DNA of 64,000 nt, taken from contig JAJEKB010020870.1 in NCBI GenBank assembly GCA_022393335.1, positions 767,651 to 831,650 on the forward strand. The letters are read 5' to 3'. Source of the DNA: Macrotrachela quadricornifera (Eukaryota > Rotifera > Eurotatoria > Philodinida > Philodinidae). Of the stretch, positions 1-13,659 are shown piece by piece. Position numbers and translations under genes: made by a program. How positions within the stretch are numbered: position 1 is the first letter of the stretch; every line of letters starts with the position of its first letter. The notes beneath the pieces are model-generated. The model saw only the letters and a list, made by a program, of their open reading frames with translations, ran no database searches and was not told the origin of the DNA.

Positions 1-1640
1 TATTGGATCAAGACCACCAATATCATCAAAAGTAATCTAAATCAAAAAAAAACAAGCATTTAAAATATAAAAAGAACAAAATATATTTAAAAACCGTTCG
101 ATCAATTTCAATTGATTCAGCATCAGCTAATGATACAATACCATTATTAGCTCGTCGACTTTTACTATTTAAATCAAGATTTAATGCACCAATACCACTT
201 CCAGCACCACTTGATGATGTTCGTGCACTTGGTTTTTTTGAATTTGTATAAACACTAAGTAAATCTAAATTTGTTGGTAAACATCTACATATATATAAAA
301 TAAATTAAAATAAATTAAAATAAAATAAAATAAAAATAATAATAAAATAAATAAATTAACCTCATTCGTTTTAATGCAGTACTTTTAGCAAGACGTGCAG
401 TTCGTTGTGGTCGAGTATCAAGATCACCATTTGTTAATGGTCCCATAGCTTCACTATCGGATGATGAATCTGATGTAGATGAACTTGAAACATGAGCTGA
501 AATACGTCGTCTAAATAATAAAAATAATTTCAATTGAAATTTATATAGAATAATTCTACCCTTTTTGTCTTGAACGACGTGATCGTGATGTTGATGGTCG
601 TTCGTCATCATCTTCATAAAATATAGTTTTTCGTTTTTGTCGTGGTTGTTCTATTTTATTATACAAAAAAAAAAGGAAAATAATTAAAATATTTTGAAAT
701 TTAATTACCATATAAAGAAAATCTTTGAATAGGTGGTTTACGTTCTCTTAAAGAATATTTAGCTGTTTGTCGATTATTTAATTCTTCTTCTTCTTCCTCT
801 TCCTCTTCTTCATCTTGATTTAAAACATCCATTGTATTTTCTTCTGTTGTATCATCACCACCATTTTGATGTGATTTATCTTGTTTTTTATTTTTAGATT
901 TTTTTGTATCATTATCATTCTCATTATTTTGATCATTTTGTTCTTCTTGTTGATCATTATCATCATGTTCTTCTCGTTCTTCAGAATATATATCAGGATC
1001 AATCGATTTTCGACGATTTTTTACACGATCATACATACTCATATTAGACTAAATAAACAACAACAAAAACAAGAATTTAATAATATATTTTCTTTTTTTC
1101 ATTTACAGATCGAACACCATTTGGTAATCGACCTGCTGTTGGCGAACCACTATTAGATGTATCAACTAATGTTCGAACTATAATATAAAAAAAATTTTAA
1201 TAAATTAAAAATTTTTTTTTTGAATACCATTACGACGAGGTTCACGACGTCGACGACGTCCAATAGGTTCTTCTTCATCTTCACTAAAAAAAAAAGGGTA
1301 TAAATTAAAAATAGGAAAAATATTCATTTACTCATCATCAACATAATCAAATGTATTTTGATAATTTGGATTTGTTCGTTTTCTTAAAATACGCTAAAAT
1401 AAATAAATAAACATAATAATTATTTTAAATATTTATTTCATACATGATAATGTGATGGACCTTTAGAATTTCCAAATGAATCATTTGATGATTCTTGTTC
1501 ATAATTAACAATTTTCTAAATAAAAATATAATTAATTTAAATATATATAAATAAAAAAATTCTACTTTTATATGTCGATCTTTATATGAATCATTTGGAT
1601 TGGGATCACCATTTGGGTGACTACTACGTGTATTTACCAT
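1..1640 (-). CDS. ATAD2: ATAD2/Yta7-type AAA ATPase with bromodomain, N-terminal part only
   Basis: This is the 5' part of a multi-exon gene running off the left edge. Exons read on minus: 1640-1566, 1515-1444, 1393-1332, 1283-1228, 1177-1107, 1048-709, 650-560, 510-361, 284-95 and 36-1. The protein starts MVNTRSSHPNGD, then is low-complexity and basic/acidic, with an Asp/Glu run near 780-830 and SLRERKP near 745. A Ser-rich stretch near 440-500 leads into RCLPTNL and then ITFDDIGGLDPI at the window edge. The last two motifs align with the sequence just before the first AAA domain of human ATAD2 (RCLPLNF ... RFDSVGGL). The family is chromatin-associated: an AAA ATPase with a bromodomain that binds acetylated histones and acts in histone turnover. 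Neither the Walker motifs nor the bromodomain is in the window, so the call rests on these anchors. The intron before the AAA exon begins GTTTTT, a weak donor. Confidence 0.82.
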
Positions 1641-3188
1641 GAATAAATTGTTTTATTTTATTTATTTATTAAATATACATAGATCGATATAGCATCGATC
1701 TAGAATATAAAATATAGATATAATCAATGTCTTTGTGTATAATTTTGATCACACATACTACTAATAAGCGTTAGAATCAATGAATGAACAAGAGAATAAG
1801 AAAGTAGCGTTTTTTATTCATTGATCAATTTATAATTTACCAATCAAATTATTTAATGTTAGAGGTCACTAATTGTTAGATATATTATTACATCATTTTG
1901 TGGTTTTTAAAGTATATAAAAATAAGATGAGAGATTTTATTGTATAAAAATATATTTATTAAACTAATAAAATAGGGCTAGTTTATTGAATAATTTCTAT
2001 TTCAATAAATAATTATATGTTATGTAAAGGTGTTTCATTTAACATTAAGATATTGCTTCTGGTAATATTCTAATTAATACAAGAAAAAAAGGCGTAGTTT
2101 GTTTTTATGAAAACAAAAAATTATAAATTATTTACATTATAAAAACAAATGAAAATCGATTCCGTAAGATCATTAGTGAGCATATCATTCAAGTTATTTA
2201 TTCGAAATAAAAATGTTTAAAATAATAGAGATAGATAATATAAATAATCGATAATTTTGTACTATATTTGAAATTTATGGTTATGAATAAGATATATTAA
2301 CGTATTAAACGAATCAATAATACTTTGGATTGAACAAGAAACAAATTCAATAATGTTCTTGATGTTATCAAAATCAACAATTTCATTATATATTTTTTTG
2401 TCAAATAATAAATTATGACTAAATTCTACAATGTGATTATTTTTCTTTAATTAACAATGAAAAATCTTTGTAATGAAAATATAATTTATAGACAATAAAA
2501 TAATTTTTTTTTTAGAATTTTAATTAATTGAATGAAAATTCGAGAATGATCTTGAGTTGTGATAGTTTACATTAGACATATATTTTTTCTTTATAGACAT
2601 ATAAGAGGTCAGAATAATATCATTTGAAAAACAGATTAATGATATTGATAAGAACAATATGAGTGTGAGAAAATTAATAAAAATATCTCTAATAGACAAT
2701 ATATTCCGTAATTAAATGCATAACATCCTTGTTGTCTTCATTTTTATATTTTTATTTATTTCATTTTAAATGATTCTTCGATTTCAACATAGTTCATATT
2801 ACTTGAATTATTCAGAAGTTGGAATATAAATATGTGAAATACATGGAGTAAAACAAAAACACGTAATATCTATTTTTATATATCATTAAGTACGGTTTTC
2901 CAGATATTCCTGGTTATTTTGTACGAAAAAATAACTATTCTAATTCATATTTTGTTTTTTTCTATTGAGTTCCATTACTAAACATCGATAAGTAGTGTTT
3001 CTGTTCATATAATTTGATCTGATATTTAAACCAAACATTTTTTCTGTATCGTTTATTTTTTGTGCTCATTGATGGATGACAATAAGTAACTTGTTACTTA
3101 TCGATAATATAAAGATTACTTCATTTTTTCCTTTCTTTTATTATTCAGTTTAAATCACATTATATCGATATGTGCTTAGATAAGAACA
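1641..3188. other. intergenic, divergent promoter region between ATAD2-like (-) and Kv channel (+)
   Basis: About 1.5 kb of AT-rich DNA with no convincing coding sequence on either strand. The two flanking genes point away from each other, so both promoters should lie here. A pyrimidine-rich tract ending in AG (about 3125-3148) precedes the Kv start codon by about 40 bases and is a candidate trans-splice acceptor or the end of a 5' UTR intron. Confidence 0.6.
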
Positions 3189-5375
3189 ATGAAAAATATT
3201 CGTCGATTAGAGTCTGTCCAAGTGATTCATCAACATCATGATAATACTGAACAGATATCGACAAAGCAACGAGAACGTTTAACAGAACAACTAACAACAT
3301 TAAATCCATCATATGACAATTCAAACCTTCACAATGCATATATTTCGTAAGTCAGCTTTTTTAGTACTTACGTAATGGTATCAAATATACAAATTAAAAT
3401 GCTTCAAATCGCATGTTTATTAACAGAAAAAAAAAGGTCTATATAAAAAAATATTCACTATTAATTTTATATTAATATAGTGAAATTGTCAATGTTCAAA
3501 GTTTACTTAATATTCGTGCACTTCAATCTCAACCAAATAAACGTAATAATAGTATATCATTTCAAGATCGTATTATAATAAATGTATGTGGTGATCGTTA
3601 TGAAACTTATCGTAAAACTCTTGAACATTTTCCTGATACATTACTTGGAGATCGTAAACGACGTAAATATTATTATGATAAAGACCATAATGAATATTTT
3701 TTTGATCGTAATCGTGCATGTTTTGAAGCAATACTTTATTATTATCAATCTCATGGTTGTTTAAGACGACCAAATTATGTACCAATTGATATATTTCTTG
3801 AAGAAATATCATTTTTTCAATTAGGTCAAGAAGCTCTTAATCAAATACGAAAAGATGAAAATATAAAAGAAGTTAAAAGAGTACGTTTTCCAAAAAATCC
3901 TTGTCGAAGACATTTATGGGCAACATTAGAATATCCAGATTATTCAATAATGGCTAAAATTGTTAATATTATATCATTACTTATGATTCTTATTTCAGTT
4001 ATTACTCTTGCTGTTGAATCTTTACCACAATATGAAAATTTAGAAGATAATATTTGTAATCATACATATATTAATATAAATAAAACAAATGAAACCAAAC
4101 AAGAATTAAATAATAATAATAATATTTGTTTTCAATATTTTCAATCTCCATTTTTTATTATTCAAACAATATGTATTGGATTTTTTACAATTGAATTATT
4201 TCTTCGAATAATAAGTGCACCATCATTAATTGATTTTATTAAAAATTTATTAAATTGGATTGATTTTATAGCTATTATACCATATTATATATCACTTATT
4301 ATTCGTTTAATTGGTCGACAAGATTCAATTAATACAGAAACATATGTTGGTCTTCGATTATTACGTATACTTCGTTTTGCACGTGTTTTTAAATTTTATC
4401 GTGTATTTAGATCTGTTAAATCATTACGTGTACTTACAGCAACACTTAAACAATCAATACCAGATTTTTTTATTATGATTATTATTTTAACATTATTAGG
4501 TTTTCTTTTTGGTGCAGCTGCTTATTTTGCTGAAAATCAAGCAAATAATCAAGCATTTGATTCTATACTTAAAGCAACTTATTGGGGAATTATTACAATT
4601 ACAAGTGTTGGGTAAAAAAAAAATAAAAGAAAAGGAAAAATTTTTTTTTTTATTATAGAATAAAAAGTGTTCTTTTTTTGTATTTTAAAGATATGGTGAT
4701 ATATCACCTATTACACCAGCTGGACGAATAGTAGCATGTTTATGTGCATTATGTGGTGCTGCAACAATTGGTATGCTTGTATCTGTTCTTGTTGATCGAT
4801 ATCAACGTGTTTTTACTCGAAAATTATATATAAATGAAGATATAACTGGTTATCATGATTATTTTGATGATGAAAATAATGATATAGAATCAAAATTTGG
4901 TTCAGGTCAACTTAATCGACGTAATCGTACAACAGAAATTGAAGATTCTAATACTCGAGCTAGAACTAATACAGCATTTGAAAATGATAATGATAGTACA
5001 GATGAATCATTAGACATACAAGTTCAAAATGAACTTGTAACAAATCAATGCAATAATAATATTACTTGTATTATTGGTTATGATAATAATAAAAATCGTA
5101 GAATATCACCGGATTTAATAGAAACAATAAGTGCTGCTATAGCACATAAACAAGCTTCTAATAGTAATATACAATTAAGTATTATCAGTGATGAACAACA
5201 ACAACGACAACAATTATCTCCATATGATGTTAAATTCGAAGTTTCTGCATCTTCAGAACAAGATACAGATGTTGATGAAGAATTAACTGAAATTAATAAT
5301 GGTTTTGGAAATAAAGGAAATGTACTGAAAAAATTTCATTCTCCATCAATAACAGATAATGAAAATAAAGCATAA
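3189..5375 (+). CDS. voltage-gated potassium channel, Shaker/Kv1-like
   Basis: Three exons (3189-3346, 3481-4611, 4691-5375) encode about 657 residues. The N-terminal T1 tetramerisation domain is clearly Kv1-like (FPDTLLGD, NEYFFDRNR, ILYYYQS). Six membrane segments follow. S4 has the every-third-residue basic pattern (LRILRFARVFKFYRVFR). The pore reads TITSVGYGDISP, then S6 and an acidic, Ser/Asn-rich C-tail. The protein should conduct K+ across the plasma membrane on depolarisation. Two features are unusual. The filter has Ser where Shaker has the second Thr of TTVGYG. S6 has LVSV where Kv1-Kv4 have PVPV. The second intron splits the first Gly codon of GYGD. AATAAA-like signals follow the stop near 5396. 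Kv subfamily is inferred from the T1 domain. A silent or modulatory subunit is possible, but the filter is otherwise intact. Confidence 0.93.
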
Positions 5376-6181
5376 GAAAAATGTTTAAATTATTGAATAA
5401 ATAAAAAGATTTTTATTTATTATATATTTAATGAATTTATTCGAATACATTTTATCTGATTTTGAGTTACAATAATAAATAATAGCATACAGTCTAGAAC
5501 ATTCCAATTTGTTGTTTTAACAAGAGAAAATACAATAAATAATATTGACATAAGGTTTTTTTTATGCTTCTAACATACAATTAATATAATATTAATTTCA
5601 TAATATAAAAAGAAAAATATTTAATGTTATAACATTATGTTTATAGAAAACATCAAATTTATAAAGAATTTTTTATATAAATTTTCTAATAAATTCTCAT
5701 AAAAACAATTTTATGAATAGTCGGTTTTTATAATACATCATAGACATGTTTCCAAACAAATCTTTTATCAATATTAGTATTAGATGCATGATTATATTAT
5801 TTATTATTATCATCAATCATGTAAAGATAATAAAATCAAGCATCTTTTATTATTTTTACAAAACAATGACTAACAACACGTATATATTAATGATTGAACA
5901 ATCTAAATCTTTATATATATATATATATATCATTTCTTTTTTGTGTTATTCTTATTAACTTTCATGAGATAATAGTGTGTATGCCAAACACTGATAAACA
6001 TCTGTTTATTGTCTTAGATAGATTGAACATAATTTTTTTTTTTCCTTTCTCTATTTCTTTTTAGCTACATCTACTATCAATGGATTAGTTATGCAAAAAA
6101 TAAAAATTATAAAAGAATTCTTTTTTTTTTCTTCTTAAAATAATGATTGATTAAAATTTAAATCTTTATTATTAGATTAAT
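5376..6181 (+). other. intergenic, Kv 3' end to TRP gene promoter
   Basis: AT-rich, with a (TA)n tract near 5915-5930 and no supported gene. A pyrimidine-rich tract ending in AG at 6174-6175 lies seven bases before the ATG of the next gene and could be a trans-splice acceptor. Confidence 0.5.
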
Positions 6182-9100
6182 ATGGCAATAACTGGTAAAT
6201 ATACATTACCTACAGTTGGATTAAAACATAATAATCAACGAACAAATTTAAATATGCCTGGACGTTCTGGTCAAGTTACTGTACGAAATAATTTTTATAA
6301 ACGAATATATAATGATAATTTAAGAAATGAAGTAAATTAAATTTGAAAAAAAAATAAAAGATTATTTCTTTTTCTTCTTAATATTAAGAAATTAAGTCTA
6401 GATGAACAATTTGTTCGTGCATGTGAAAATGGAGATTACAGTACAGTTCATCAAATACTTCATGAAAATCCTAAATTCAATATTAATGTTACTAATCAAT
6501 TAGGACGTACAGCAATGCAATTAGCTATTGAACATGAACATCTTGAAGTTAGATTATACTTTTAATAGATTTATATAAAAATAATTACGTGTGTGTATTG
6601 TTTTTTTTCTTCATAGGTTGTTACACTTCTATTTGCTCAATGTGATGGACAAAAAATGCGTGAAGCTATATTATTAGCTATTTATTTAGGTCATGTACAA
6701 ATAGCTGAAGCATGTTTACATCATCCTAGATTTGTAATATTAAATGAAAGAGGAGCTTTTACTACAAATGAAGATTCATTTTGGCAAACACCATCATCTG
6801 ATGATGCACAATTTGCACCAGATATAACACCATTAATATTAGCAGCACAATATAATCGAACTGAAATAGGTTTGAATAAATAAAAGAAAAACTTTTTTTT
6901 TTTTGATATTTTCATTTGTATTTTAATAGTTCAAATACTTTTACTTAGCGGTGATCGTATAACAAAACCACATGATTATCATTGTAAATGTTTACAATGT
7001 CATAATAAATTTAAATTTGATTCATTACGTCATGCTCAATCACGTTTAAATGCATATCGTGGTTTAGCAAGTGAAAGTTATATAAGTTTAGCATCAATTG
7101 ATCCAATATTAACAGCATTTGAACTTGGCCGAGAATTACGAGATTTATCTGGAAAAGAAAAATATTTTAAAGTAAATTTAAAATTTATTTTATTTTTTTT
7201 TGTAATACATTTTATTTTAATTATAGAATGAATATATAATATTAGCTGATCAATTAAGTTTATATGCAGTTAAATTACTTGATAAAGTTCGTGGTCATAA
7301 AGAACTTGATTGTGTTTTAGGAAAAACAGGAAAAGAATCTGAAGAAAAATATTTATTATTAGCAAGACTTTATTTAGCAATTAAATATGGAGAAAAGCCA
7401 GTATGTAAAAAAACAATTTTATTAGAGAATTTTATTCATTGTTTATTTTAGTTTGTTGCACATTCAAATTGTCAACAAAAATTAGTAGAAATTTGGCATA
7501 GTCAAATACGTAATATATTTAAATTAAATCCATTAACTATTTTATTATTAACTATTTTATATATATTTATTTTACCATTTGCTTGTATACTTTATATATT
7601 TACATCATGGTCAAAACATACAATAAAAGTGAAAAAAAAAATTTAAAAAAAAAAAAATAAATCTTTTTATTTTATATTTATAGTTTCAACGATTTCTTGA
7701 ACAACCATATATTAAATTTCTTGGTCATACAATAACATATGCAATATTTATTGTTTTAATTATTGTTTCAAGTCTTTTATCAGCTAAAGAATTTCAAAAA
7801 CCATTAAAAAGTTTAAGTGAAAATTATACAAATATATCATTAGAATTGAATAATTCAATAACAAATGCAAAAGATATGAATAATTCAGAAAATTGTATTA
7901 TTTATCCAGTTGATGATCTTGTATTTCGATCTGATATACCATCAGGAATTGATATAGCAATTTCAGTTTTTGTTATTGGTAAATAATTATATATAAAAAG
8001 GAATTTTTTTTTTGTTCAAATATATTTTTAAGGTTTTCTATGGCGTGAAATAAAACAAGCATATACTGATGGTTTACAAGATTATCTTCTTTCATGGAAT
8101 AATATTATTGATTCATGTATGAATATATTATACTTATCTTCATTTACACTTAAATATTATGTTATTTATCAAGTAAGATATATAAATATAATTCAAATTT
8201 TATTAGAAGAAATAAGACCTGCAAATCTTTAATTAATATTAAAAACTTCAGTTTTTTTGCTATTTCTGAAGAAGATTGAGATAATGCTAAAAAATATCAT
8301 TAAAAATACAGGATATTAAGTGAATGAAAACTGAAATGTAAAACGTGACCATTCAACCGGTTATTTTTCGAGTGTTATTAATTCATAATTACACTCATGA
8401 TGTTTAATATAATCTTGAATACAATACGATGTATAAATTAAAAACTTTATTTTAGGTTGTGTATGCTACTCAAAGATTAGAAGAACCACAATTTCTACAA
8501 AAAATGCAATCAGGAATTTGTACTTTATCTCAATCAGATCAATTAGAAATTTATCGTACATTTTATTGGTTAAATGCTGGTAATTAAAATGTTTTAATTA
8601 TTATTAAAAAAAAAAGTAATAATAATTATCTTTTTAGATCGTTTCTATTGGGTTTCACTTGATCCAGTAAATGTTGCTGAAGGACTTTTTGCTATAGCAA
8701 ATATATTCAGTTTTTCACGTATTTGTTTTGTTCTTCCAGCATTTCAACATTTAGGACCATTACAAATTTCATTAGGTCGAATGATGTCTGTTAGTATATT
8801 TAAATAAAAATGAGAGTTAATAATTATTTATTTATCTTTATTTTAGGATATTGGAAAATTTATTATTATATTTTTAATAATTTTTTGTGGATTTATGTTT
8901 GGTTTAAATAATTTATTTTGGTATTATAAAGATTCCGTACGAGGTAAAGTTGAAATTAGATCACATCTTGAAAATGAGGATGATGATTTAGATGCGGAAG
9001 AATCTTTTGGAACGTATGTTATACATAAGAATTTTTTTTTTATTTATATATTGTTTTTTTATTTTATTTTAATTAGAATGGGTTCAACATTTAAAACAGT

Positions 9101-10938
9101 ATTTTGGTCATTATTTGGATTAGCAGAAAAAGAAGGTGTACAATTAGATAATTATGATAAACATTTTACAGAAATGATTGGATATATTATTTATGGTGCA
9201 TTTAATATTGCAAGTGTTATTGTATTGCTTAATATGCTTATTGCTATGATGTCAAAATCTTATGAAACTATTGAAGAACATGCTGATGTCGAATGGAAAT
9301 TTGCACGGAGTAAATTATATATGGAATATATTAGAGAAGGTAGAATTTTCAATTAAGTAAACAAGAAAAAATATTTATTATGTATTGATTAGTAAAATTT
9401 ACTAGCATTTTTGCTCGCCAAACTTAGAATTAGTATGACTGTGAACTTTGATAATTCTATTAGCTGTTTGTTTGTATTCTTCTAAAGTTTGGATTGTCAA
9501 AACTTCGGACAAAATTCACCGGTCTAGAAAGTGTAAGTGGGAGAGAAATAGAAAAAATTAGGCATCCATAATACATTATATGCATTGCACAATATTTATC
9601 TATATTTCATCGTAAATATTCTATTCATACCTTGATCACGATGAAACTCATCGGTGAGTCATCCCATCACTGCTTATCTAGTACATGAAATTGATTCCTA
9701 TTGAATAGTATGTATTAGAAAAAAAATTATATAAGAATAAAAATAGGAGAAGTGCACGTCTTGTTAAAGTTGGCGAAAAAATATTGTTGAAATTCCATGT
9801 ATAAGTCTGAAAAGTTAGTTTTCACAGGAGATAGACAACAAACTAAGGGCTATCTAATAATTAGATCAGAAAATTTCGAAACCGTATTTGTGATAGTATT
9901 CCACACTACTAAGTATTACCTTTTAACTAAACTATAGATTCCGGCAAAAACAAAATTTTATTCAATTCGAATATCGATGATTGATATCTTCTATATTCTA
10001 TTTTAGGAGGAACATTACCAGTTCCATTTAATATCATTCCAACACCAAAAAGTATCTATTATTTATTTTGTCGAATATTTTCTTGTATAAAAAAATCAAA
10101 AAATTCTACTGAAAATCAGTCAAATTCAAACGAACAAAATATTAGTCTACCACCAGCAATACGTTCAGTAGGAGTAGGTCGTAGAGGAGGAACACATTTA
10201 AATCCTAATAATATTCCAAGAACAACTAATATACAAGGATCACCTGCAAATTTATACAATAATAATAATAATAATAATTATCGAGCACGTCATGGTTCTT
10301 TTGATATAAATCAAATATTAACATATCGTAAAGTAATGCAACGTGTTATAAAACGTTTTCTTTTACATAAACAACGTAAAGAACAAGAAGAAATTCGTGA
10401 AGGTGATTTTGAAGAACTTAAACAAGATATTCAAATGTTACGTTTTGAATTATTAAATCGTATGGATATAACACGTGATGATTTATATAAAAATAGTCAT
10501 TTAATAAATCAAGGTGTAGTTCATGTTGGTGAACTTTTATCATTTGTTATGAGTAATACAAATCCAGTTATTAAAGAAAATTTTCATTTATTTAAAAGAA
10601 GTGTTTATTCAAGAACAGATAGTGGAATGGAATCAAATACATCAACTATTAGTACAACATCAATGCCGAATTTAATTCAACAAATTCAATCATCAATAAT
10701 TAAATCAAATTTTTCATTAGATAATCAACAAGAATCAGATAATAATTCAACAAATATAGTTAAACCTGTAAGTTTAATACAAATTAGATTATCAAATATT
10801 ACAGAAGAAGGTGATGATGAAAATATAGAAAATTCTTTAAAATATATTGATGATGATGAAGAAGAAGAAGAAGTGGATGGTCGACATATGTCAGTACAAA
10901 CATCAACGGATAAAAATGAATTTTTTTCAAGATTTTAA
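6182..10938 (+). CDS. TRPC-type transient receptor potential cation channel
   Basis: Thirteen exons join without frame break: 6182-6331, 6389-6547, 6617-6869, 6930-7171, 7227-7400, 7452-7628, 7684-7978, 8033-8172, 8456-8579, 8638-8789, 8847-9013, 9077-9339, 10007-10938. They encode about 1,075 residues. The N-terminus carries ankyrin-type repeats ([32 protein letters not shown]) followed by the TRPC-type linker with conserved Cys/His (HCKCLQC). A six-segment membrane domain follows, with a pore stretch [12 protein letters not shown]. After S6 comes a textbook TRP box, [10 protein letters not shown], then [16 protein letters not shown]. The C-tail is basic, then Ser/Asn-rich, and ends in an Asp/Glu run. 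TRPC channels are Ca2+-permeable, usually gated downstream of phospholipase C. Most introns are about 50-80 bp; those at 8173-8455 and 9340-10006 are longer. The exact TRPC paralogue cannot be assigned. Confidence 0.93.
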
Positions 10939-11594
10939 TGGTGCTGACAGCTTATCTTATTGATTATACTTGTAAATTTCTTTTATTTTTAAACGAAATA
11001 AATACTATTCATTTACATTGATTACAATCATTTATATATAAATAATCATATTGTTATATCATAAATTTCTTTACAAGATTTTGATTGAGATGCAAAATAT
11101 ACAAGATATATTCATATTTCATAAAGAACTAAGCTAAAACTTTCTAAGGACAATAATACCAAGCTACGGGTAAAATTTCAAATCGAAGTTTATTATTATT
11201 TCCTTTAATTTATAATTAGTGATTTGAGAATTTGTCACTATTTGATTCCGAGACAATTGTTGTATATATAAAAAGTTTAATATTGTTTTACAGTGAATAT
11301 AGAAATTTTAACCTTTTTTTGTTAAGTATGGTCATCATCAACACTAAAAATATCATTTGTAATCCTAATTTTCTTTCTTTTTGTTTTATTACGAAACAAC
11401 CTGTAATAAATAGAGATTAACTATGACAACAAAAACTAGGTTTTTAATCCAAATATATGAATATACATATTTTTCTAATGACACGTATTTGGTATAAATG
11501 ACAATGAACAAAAAGATAAATTTTATGTATAAATTTACAAATTTAGAATAGAACGAAATTGTATTTTGTCATTTTTGATTTTAATAGTAATAAT
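10939..11594 (+). other. intergenic, nothing coding seen
   Basis: About 650 bp of AT-rich DNA between two plus-strand genes. A T-rich tract ending in AG at 11586-11587 sits seven bases before the next start codon and is a candidate trans-splice acceptor. Confidence 0.45.
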
Positions 11595-12804
11595 ATGAGT
11601 TATATATCTTATATTGATAAACAAGAAAAATTACTGAATAAAAAAATTCTTTTTCAAAGATGGTTTTATAGTATCGTAGGAATTTTAACAATGATTCCAA
11701 TTATTCTTCTTACACTTGAACAAATACAAAATATGAAAAGAGAAAATCATGAATTTGCTGTTTGTCTTTTACTTCTTGTTCATTCAGGTTTATTTATATT
11801 AAAGAAAATTTTTTTTTTATTTTTGAAAAAATTATTTTTTCTTTAGGATGTGTTATTTTTTCTATGATTTCAACATCTTTATTTTGTCGTAAGTTTTTAT
11901 TATAGAAAAAAGGAAAAGATAATAAAAAAAATATTTATTTCTTTAGGTATTACTGATGCACTTTTAACAACTTTAACAATTATACTTCTATCTGCTTATA
12001 CGGGTATACATTATTATATTCGTTTTATGTTTGATCATCATTATTATTATTCAAAAAATGATTTTATTACCGTTACTGTATGATGATAATAATAATTAAT
12101 ATTTTCTAATGATATATTATTTTATTTTATTTTAGCTTCGATTAGGTTTTGTATTAATTATGTTGATTATATTACTTCCATGGACAAATATTATGACTCA
12201 TTCATATCGAATAAATATAATGAATGAAAATGTTTGTTCTCAAACAATAACATTTTTTTGGTTTTTAAAATTTGATTCAATGTTAATTGTATGTAGATAT
12301 AAGAATATTTAAAAATAAAAATCATTTTATATTTATAGATATCTTTATTAACATTAAATATTCGTACTCAAGCAGATTTTAATCGATTTCAATTATTCAT
12401 ATTATTTATTGGATTATTATTTGTTTTTTTATGGTTAATCATTGGAAAAATTTTAGTAAAAAATATTTCTATTTATTTTTTTATATAAATGAAATTATTA
12501 TAACTTAGGCCAATAACAAATCTCGTCATTGGATTATATGGACTATTTTTTATATATTAGCAATAATTCATATAATTTATTTAGCATATATTATTTATTG
12601 GGTGAGATTTTTGATTATTTATAAAATAATTTTTTATTTGTAAATTTAATTTTCTAGTCAAAATTTGAATATGATTTATTAATGAAAACAAATGAAACAA
12701 GTTTAATATCATTACTTATACAAACATTTATTTGTAGTTGTATAAATATTCTTATTCATGTTCTACTAATCATAATTAGTTTTTCTTTATGTTGTTCATT
12801 TTGA
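11595..12804 (+). CDS. unrecognised multi-pass membrane protein, about eight membrane segments
   Basis: Seven short exons (11595-11787, 11847-11888, 11947-12077, 12136-12288, 12339-12455, 12509-12601, 12658-12804) splice in frame to about 291 residues, ending in TGA. I do not recognise the family. By eye there are about eight hydrophobic stretches: after residue 25, near residues 50-75, 80-105, 120-140, 155-175, 185-205, 215-240 and in the last 35 residues. Short polar loops separate them, and there is no obvious signal peptide or catalytic motif. The tail is hydrophobic and Cys-containing (SFSLCCSF). The even spread of segments and small loops suits a receptor-like or transporter-like integral membrane protein, but no function can be claimed. 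Frame-consistent splice sites at all six introns make it very likely a real gene. It lies between the TRP channel and VMAT genes, all on plus. Confidence 0.72.
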
Positions 12805-13621
12805 TTATAATTAATGAAAATATATATTTGATTTTTTGTTTCGTTTTGCATGACATATGCATTATCAATGTCATTTTTGAAGACGAGTCATTTTTTAACA
12901 TATGCTAATTGAAGAAAGTTGTCATGAGGTTTCTTGTTGTTTGATGAATCAATGATTCGGTTGACATATTTGTGATTAAATTTCAAGAGAAAAAGAAAAC
13001 GACATTCCGTGATTTGCTAATTTAGATCATTTATTTCAGTAGTCTTTTTTTTTTTTTTTTCTTTTGATAATAATGTTGAGCTGATGCTTTTGTAACGATT
13101 TCCTTTTATATATGTGTTGTATTTATGGTCTCCGTTCAATGATTGAATAAAAAAAAAAAAAAACGTAAAAAAAAAATTGATGACTATTTTTTTCTTTCTT
13201 CGCTTCTCCATTGCCTATTTTCTATGATCAGAAAACTATGAAGTTCATTAACGTCTTTGTCTACTTCTATCACATATTTATATCGGAATAAATAAAATTT
13301 ACTTTCCAACCCATTGTGAAGCTTAGTTTGACTTATAGTTTAAAAGTTTGTATTTAATCGATTTTTTTTTCTCTATGAATTTCTAACTAGATAATCATAA
13401 ATTGGAACAAAAGAATGAATAAATTTAATATATAATTATAGTGATTTATGCATATAGAAGAAAAGAACAAAGACAAGCAATTATATCGATAAACACATTC
13501 AACGACATTTTTTTTTTTGCAAGACAAAAAAAATATATAAGAAAGAGATGCTATCGACTGTAACTTGGGTAATATTTGTGGTCTTATCGGAAGTTCATCT
13601 GTGGATTAGAAAAAAAAAAGA

Positions 13622-13659
<38 letters not shown>

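Noticed and set aside
820..1156. Overlapping frames in the ATAD2-like exon region, both strands
   Set aside because: Shadows of the acidic low-complexity exon 709-1048.
5746..5958. 70-codon hydrophobic plus frame upstream of the TRP gene
   Set aside because: Includes a TA microsatellite translated as Ile/Tyr; no supporting signals.
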